Source: Pirellulales bacterium
GTDB taxonomy: Bacteria; Planctomycetota; Planctomycetia; Pirellulales; JAICIG01
Assembly (NCBI GenBank): GCA_025924495.1
Contig: JAICIG010000459.1
Location: 1 to 6,210 of the forward strand
DNA: 6,210 nucleotides
Direction of reading: 5' to 3'
A program made the position numbers and the translations under genes. The notes beneath the pieces were generated by a model that worked only from the letters and a program-made list of their open reading frames with translations, made no database searches and was not told where the DNA came from. Every line of letters begins with the position of its first letter. The stretch's first letter is position 1. Shown piece by piece: positions 6,050-6,210 of this stretch.

Positions 6050-6210
6050 TCAATCTCCGCTGCCGCGGCGACGAATGGCCAGGGCCGCGTCCTGCTCGTA
6101 GGGCGGCGATTTCAGGCGAACCGTATCGCCAGCGACCTTGAATTCGCTGTGGCCTGCCGATTTACCGGTAGTCGGATTCAGCCCCTCGGCGCGGTAGTCG
6201 CCCGCTGGCA
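6050..6210 (-). CDS. C-terminal fragment of an unidentified protein, collagen-binding-like tail (5' partial)
   Basis: Reading the minus strand from the right edge gives 52 residues ending at TGA 6052-6050. They begin 'PAGDYRAEGLNPTTGK' and end 'DAALAIRRRGSGD'. The pattern 'Y.-.G.NP.TG.-...F.V.GD.V.L..PP...DAAL.I' resembles the small beta domain at the C-terminus of putative collagen-binding or glycoside-hydrolase-like proteins common in planctomycetes, where a '.W.NP.TG' strand is followed by 'P...DW.L.L'. That family link is a tentative inference, because the aromatic residues usual there are not all present. The rest of the gene lies outside the window. Its stop is 2 nt from the methyltransferase ATG, and its last codons hold the methyltransferase Shine-Dalgarno, so the two form an operon. 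Confidence 0.6.
   Translation of the reverse strand, partial: PAGDYRAEGLNPTTGKSAGHSEFKVAGDTVRLKSPPYEQDAALAIRRRGSGD
6055..6058 (-). promoter_or_regulatory. Methyltransferase ribosome-binding site embedded in upstream gene
   Basis: On the minus strand 6058-6055 reads ggag, 7 nt before the ATG at 6047. It sits in the last sense codons (Gly-Asp) of the upstream gene, whose TGA at 6052-6050 falls between it and the ATG. This arrangement favours coupled re-initiation and decides between the ATG and the TTG at 6053. Confidence 0.5.

Overview
The window is GC-rich bacterial DNA, gene-dense, with both strands used. The gene families point to Planctomycetota, possibly a Pirellulales-like lineage. Three features support this: an exported PQQ-type propeller with the 'WPQWRG' N-terminal motif, a TlpA-like thioredoxin fused behind beta-sandwich regulatory-type sequence, and an apparent collagen-binding-like C-terminus at the right edge. 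The assignment is an inference from family style, not from a marker gene.

Layout, left to right. (1) Positions 2-931 on + are the 3' part of a large exported TlpA-like disulfide oxidoreductase, cut by the window edge. (2) Positions 932-1145 lie between convergent genes. They hold overlapping inverted repeats and a short, protein-like reading frame of doubtful status. (3) Positions 1146-4808 on - carry three co-oriented genes, transcribed from 4808 toward 1146: a secreted PQQ-like beta-propeller protein, a small unrecognised protein with a hydrophobic hairpin, and a secreted YtcJ-type metal-dependent amidohydrolase. The last two are 7 nt apart and almost certainly co-transcribed; the propeller gene is 62 nt upstream and probably leads the unit. 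(4) Positions 4809-4998 are a divergent promoter region. (5) Positions 4999-5370 on + are a single-domain cupin with a strong Shine-Dalgarno sequence. (6) Positions 5415-6047 on - are a class I, TPMT-like SAM methyltransferase, translated right behind (7) the 3' end of a further - strand gene, 6050-6210, cut by the right edge.

The genes do not form a recognisable pathway. The common theme is export: the propeller, the amidohydrolase and probably the thioredoxin fusion act outside the cytoplasm, while the cupin and methyltransferase look cytosolic. I see no rRNA, tRNA, CRISPR array, insertion sequence, phage gene or known defence system. The window reads as ordinary chromosome with a few details worth checking: the structured convergent intergenic region, a possible hairpin masking the cupin ribosome-binding site, an all-histidine cupin metal site, and a third cysteine beside the cis-proline of the thioredoxin domain.
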